Below are positions 62,189-64,000 of a stretch of DNA of 64,000 nucleotides, piece by piece (the first letter of the stretch is position 1; the number at the start of each line of letters is the position of its first letter). The DNA is from Paenibacillus luteus. GTDB lineage: Bacteria > Bacillota > Bacilli > Paenibacillales > Paenibacillaceae. Position numbers and translations under genes: made by a program. The stretch is taken from NCBI RefSeq assembly GCF_006542765.1, contig NZ_SKCD01000011.1:186001-250000 (forward strand), written 5' to 3'. The notes beneath the pieces are model-generated. The model saw only the letters and a list, made by a program, of their open reading frames with translations. It searched no databases and had not been told where the DNA came from.

Positions 62189-63997
62189 TTATGAACTGGT
62201 TTGCAAAAAAACGGATTCCTGCATGGACAGCTGGGTTAGCACGAGCTTCGCATACAAGCCCCCCTGCTGCATCAATTCCTCATGTGAGCCTTGCTCGGCA
62301 ATTCGGCCATCTTCTACCACCAATATAAAATCCGCATCCTTGATCGTTGATAGGCGGTGAGCAATGATAAATGCCGTTCTTCCGGCTAGCAATGTATGCA
62401 ACGCTGCTTGGATATGCTGCTCGGTCTCCGTGTCGACGCTTGAAGTCGCTTCGTCCAGAATCAATATTTTCGGATCGGATAAGAGGACACGGCCAAATGC
62501 GAGCAATTGACGCTGACCGACAGAAAGCTTTGAGCCGCGTTCCTCCAGCTCTGTCTGGTAACCATCCGCTAGCTTGGAGACAACGCGATCGAGCCTTACG
62601 TTTTCGCCTGCGCGCCGCAGTTCCTCATCAGAAGCTTCTTCGTTTCCATAACGCATATTTTGCTCCACCGTTCCCGCGAAAACAAAGGAGTCCTGCAGCA
62701 CGATTCCCATCTGCTTCCGCAAGGATTCAAGCGTTGCCTCCTTGACATCAACGCCATCAATTCGGACGACGCCGTCTGTTGCATCATAGAAGCGCATTAA
62801 CAAATTGACTATGGTGCTTTTCCCTGCGCCGGTCGGCCCAACCAAGGCTACCCGCTGACCTGACTTTACGCGGAACGAGACTTGATGGAGCACATCAGGC
62901 TTTCCTTCCTCATAGCGAAAGGATACATTTTCAAACGCTACTTCTCCCCTTATTGGCGGAAGAACCTTGGCTCTGCTGCTATTTTTCACCTCTGGTTCGG
63001 TGTCCAGCACCTCAAATATCCGTTCTGCCGATGCCATCGCGGAGAGAAGCTGACTGTATACTTTGGACAATGCGCTAAGCGGCCCCCAGAAGCGCCACAA
63101 ATAATTGATAAAGGCCATAATAAAGCCGAGCGTAATCGCGCCTTCCATGACTCTCATCGCTCCAAACCATACGACAATGCAGGTGCCCAGCATCCCGATC
63201 ATTTCAACTAACGGATAGACGGTAGATTCCAGTGTGATTGCCCGCATAAAAGCCTGTTTGTTTCGCATATTGATCGTATTGAACTTTTCGTTGTTTTTGT
63301 CCTGACGCGAGAACGCTTGGATGACCCTGATTCCCTGGATTGTCTCGTTCAAATGACCATTAATCGAAGACATTGTCGAACGTGAGCGTGACCACGAGCC
63401 TTCAATCTTCGGACGAAGCTTCATAACGATAACAAAAAGCAGCGGCATCATAATAAATGAAAGCAGTGCCAGCTGCCAATCCATCCACACAAGGATGACA
63501 ACTATGCCGAGAAGATGAGTAACTTCCATAACCATCGTAATAAGTCCGCCGTTAATCAGTTCCCCAATCGCGTTCGTATCGTTCGTAATGCGAGACATGA
63601 TTTTGCCAGCAGGACGCCCGTCGAAAAAACGGAAAGATAAGGTCTGAAGATGATTAAATAATTGCTGACGCAAATCGAATAAAATTCGCTGTCCAGTATG
63701 ATTGATCCATTTGGTATGCAGCCAGCTAAACAGCCAGCCCAGCAGCTTTATGCCTAGAAGTACTGCTCCAAGCACGTGAATGATGGTAAAATTTTGATCA
63801 ATGATTCCTTTATCAATGATATAAGCCAGGATGATCGGTTCCGATAAGCTTAGGAGCATGTTTAGGAGCACTACGATGACTACCCATGTCATTAATTTGC
63901 GGTAAGGAACAAGATAGCCCAGCATGCGCTTGAAATATTGGCCGTTAAATGGCTTCTCCTCGGCTTCGTTATCCGAATCCCATTCGACTTGACTCAT
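62189..63997 (-). CDS. ABC exporter half-transporter (multidrug/lipid type)
   Basis: 602 residues. An N-terminal six-helix transmembrane domain (about 30-320, with FDGRPAGKIMSRITNDTNAI and QGIRVIQAFSRQ) precedes an ATPase: Walker A LVGPTGAGKSTIVN, signature LSVGQRQLLAF (LSVGQ rather than LSGGQ), Walker B LILDEATSSVD with catalytic Glu, and IIAHRLSTI. It resembles the LmrD/YheH-type half of heterodimeric exporters. Its start is three bases from the window edge, so a partner gene may lie just outside. Confidence 0.9.
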   Translation of the reverse strand: MSQVEWDSDNEAEEKPFNGQYFKRMLGYLVPYRKLMTWVVIVVLLNMLLSLSEPIILAYIIDKGIIDQNFTIIHVLGAVLLGIKLLGWLFSWLHTKWINHTGQRILFDLRQQLFNHLQTLSFRFFDGRPAGKIMSRITNDTNAIGELINGGLITMVMEVTHLLGIVVILVWMDWQLALLSFIMMPLLFVIVMKLRPKIEGSWSRSRSTMSSINGHLNETIQGIRVIQAFSRQDKNNEKFNTINMRNKQAFMRAITLESTVYPLVEMIGMLGTCIVVWFGAMRVMEGAITLGFIMAFINYLWRFWGPLSALSKVYSQLLSAMASAERIFEVLDTEPEVKNSSRAKVLPPIRGEVAFENVSFRYEEGKPDVLHQVSFRVKSGQRVALVGPTGAGKSTIVNLLMRFYDATDGVVRIDGVDVKEATLESLRKQMGIVLQDSFVFAGTVEQNMRYGNEEASDEELRRAGENVRLDRVVSKLADGYQTELEERGSKLSVGQRQLLAFGRVLLSDPKILILDEATSSVDTETEQHIQAALHTLLAGRTAFIIAHRLSTIKDADFILVVEDGRIAEQGSHEELMQQGGLYAKLVLTQLSMQESVFLQTSS

Positions 63998-64000
63998 GGT

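Noticed and set aside
1..64000. CRISPR arrays, tRNA or rRNA genes, riboswitches
   Set aside because: No spaced repeat arrays, cloverleaf sequences, rRNA signatures or recognisable riboswitch cores were seen by eye.

Overview
The window looks like chromosomal DNA of a low-to-mid GC, Gram-positive, spore-forming Firmicute, most probably Paenibacillus or a close relative. Supporting signs are strong AGGAGG-type ribosome binding sites, frequent TTG/GTG starts, TTGACA/TATAAT promoters, a lipoprotein sugar-binding ABC transporter without its own ATPase, AraC/YesN-type regulators, a SleB-like cell-wall hydrolase and a YdjO-like protein. Species is inferred from gene content only. I see no rRNA, tRNA, CRISPR array, intact insertion sequence or prophage.

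Layout. 1-4.3 kb: the 5' part of an unknown protein, an SH3/glucosaminidase wall hydrolase, a repeat-bearing spacer, an epimerase-like protein and a PCYCGC lipoprotein. 4.4-16.5 kb: a carbohydrate-acid (probably hexuronate) catabolic island with two SDR dehydrogenases, an enolase-superfamily dehydratase, a mannonate dehydratase-like protein, a three-gene sugar ABC importer, an RraA-like aldolase and three regulators (YesN/AraC, GntR-FCD, ROK). CcpA cre-like sites and a pair of identical palindromes sit between the genes. 16.5-21.6 kb: a HAD nucleotidase, a 1056-residue UvrA-derived double-ABC ATPase with an extra zinc-cysteine C-terminal half, an ArsR/SRPBCC pair and a tiny hydrophobic peptide gene. 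21.6-25.7 kb: a van-like cell-wall operon (D-Ala ligase, alanine racemase, VanXY-type peptidase, VanT-type membrane protein). The VanT membrane and racemase halves are separate genes.

25.8-33.7 kb: a five-gene operon SWIM - HEAT - MoxR AAA - TraB/EreA-like - VWA, which resembles the MoxR/VWA chaperone-type systems of unknown role. 33.8-40.9 kb: aldo/keto reductase, AraC regulator, a TIMP-like surface protein, a BlaI/BlaR1 pair with its operator, a Vat-type streptogramin acetyltransferase and a GNAT enzyme. 41-43 kb: sugar isomerase-like protein and a FhuF-like iron reductase with a Fur-box-like promoter. 43-62 kb is bounded by two tyrosine recombinase genes. Each lies next to a 28-bp dif-like site (11-bp arms, 6-bp centre). 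Between them are a DinG-like helicase, glycosyltransferase, ClC channel, UppP, a radical SAM protein, a DCC/DoxX/DUF4166 operon, a two-component system, lactonase, VOC protein, DsbA/FrnE and SleB-like hydrolase. The window ends in an ABC exporter half-transporter.

The most interesting points are the UvrA-like protein with its attenuator-like leader, the split-VanT operon, the MoxR/VWA operon, the two dif-like sites beside recombinase genes, and the small membrane peptide gene. Family names come from recognition of motifs by eye; no database search was run.
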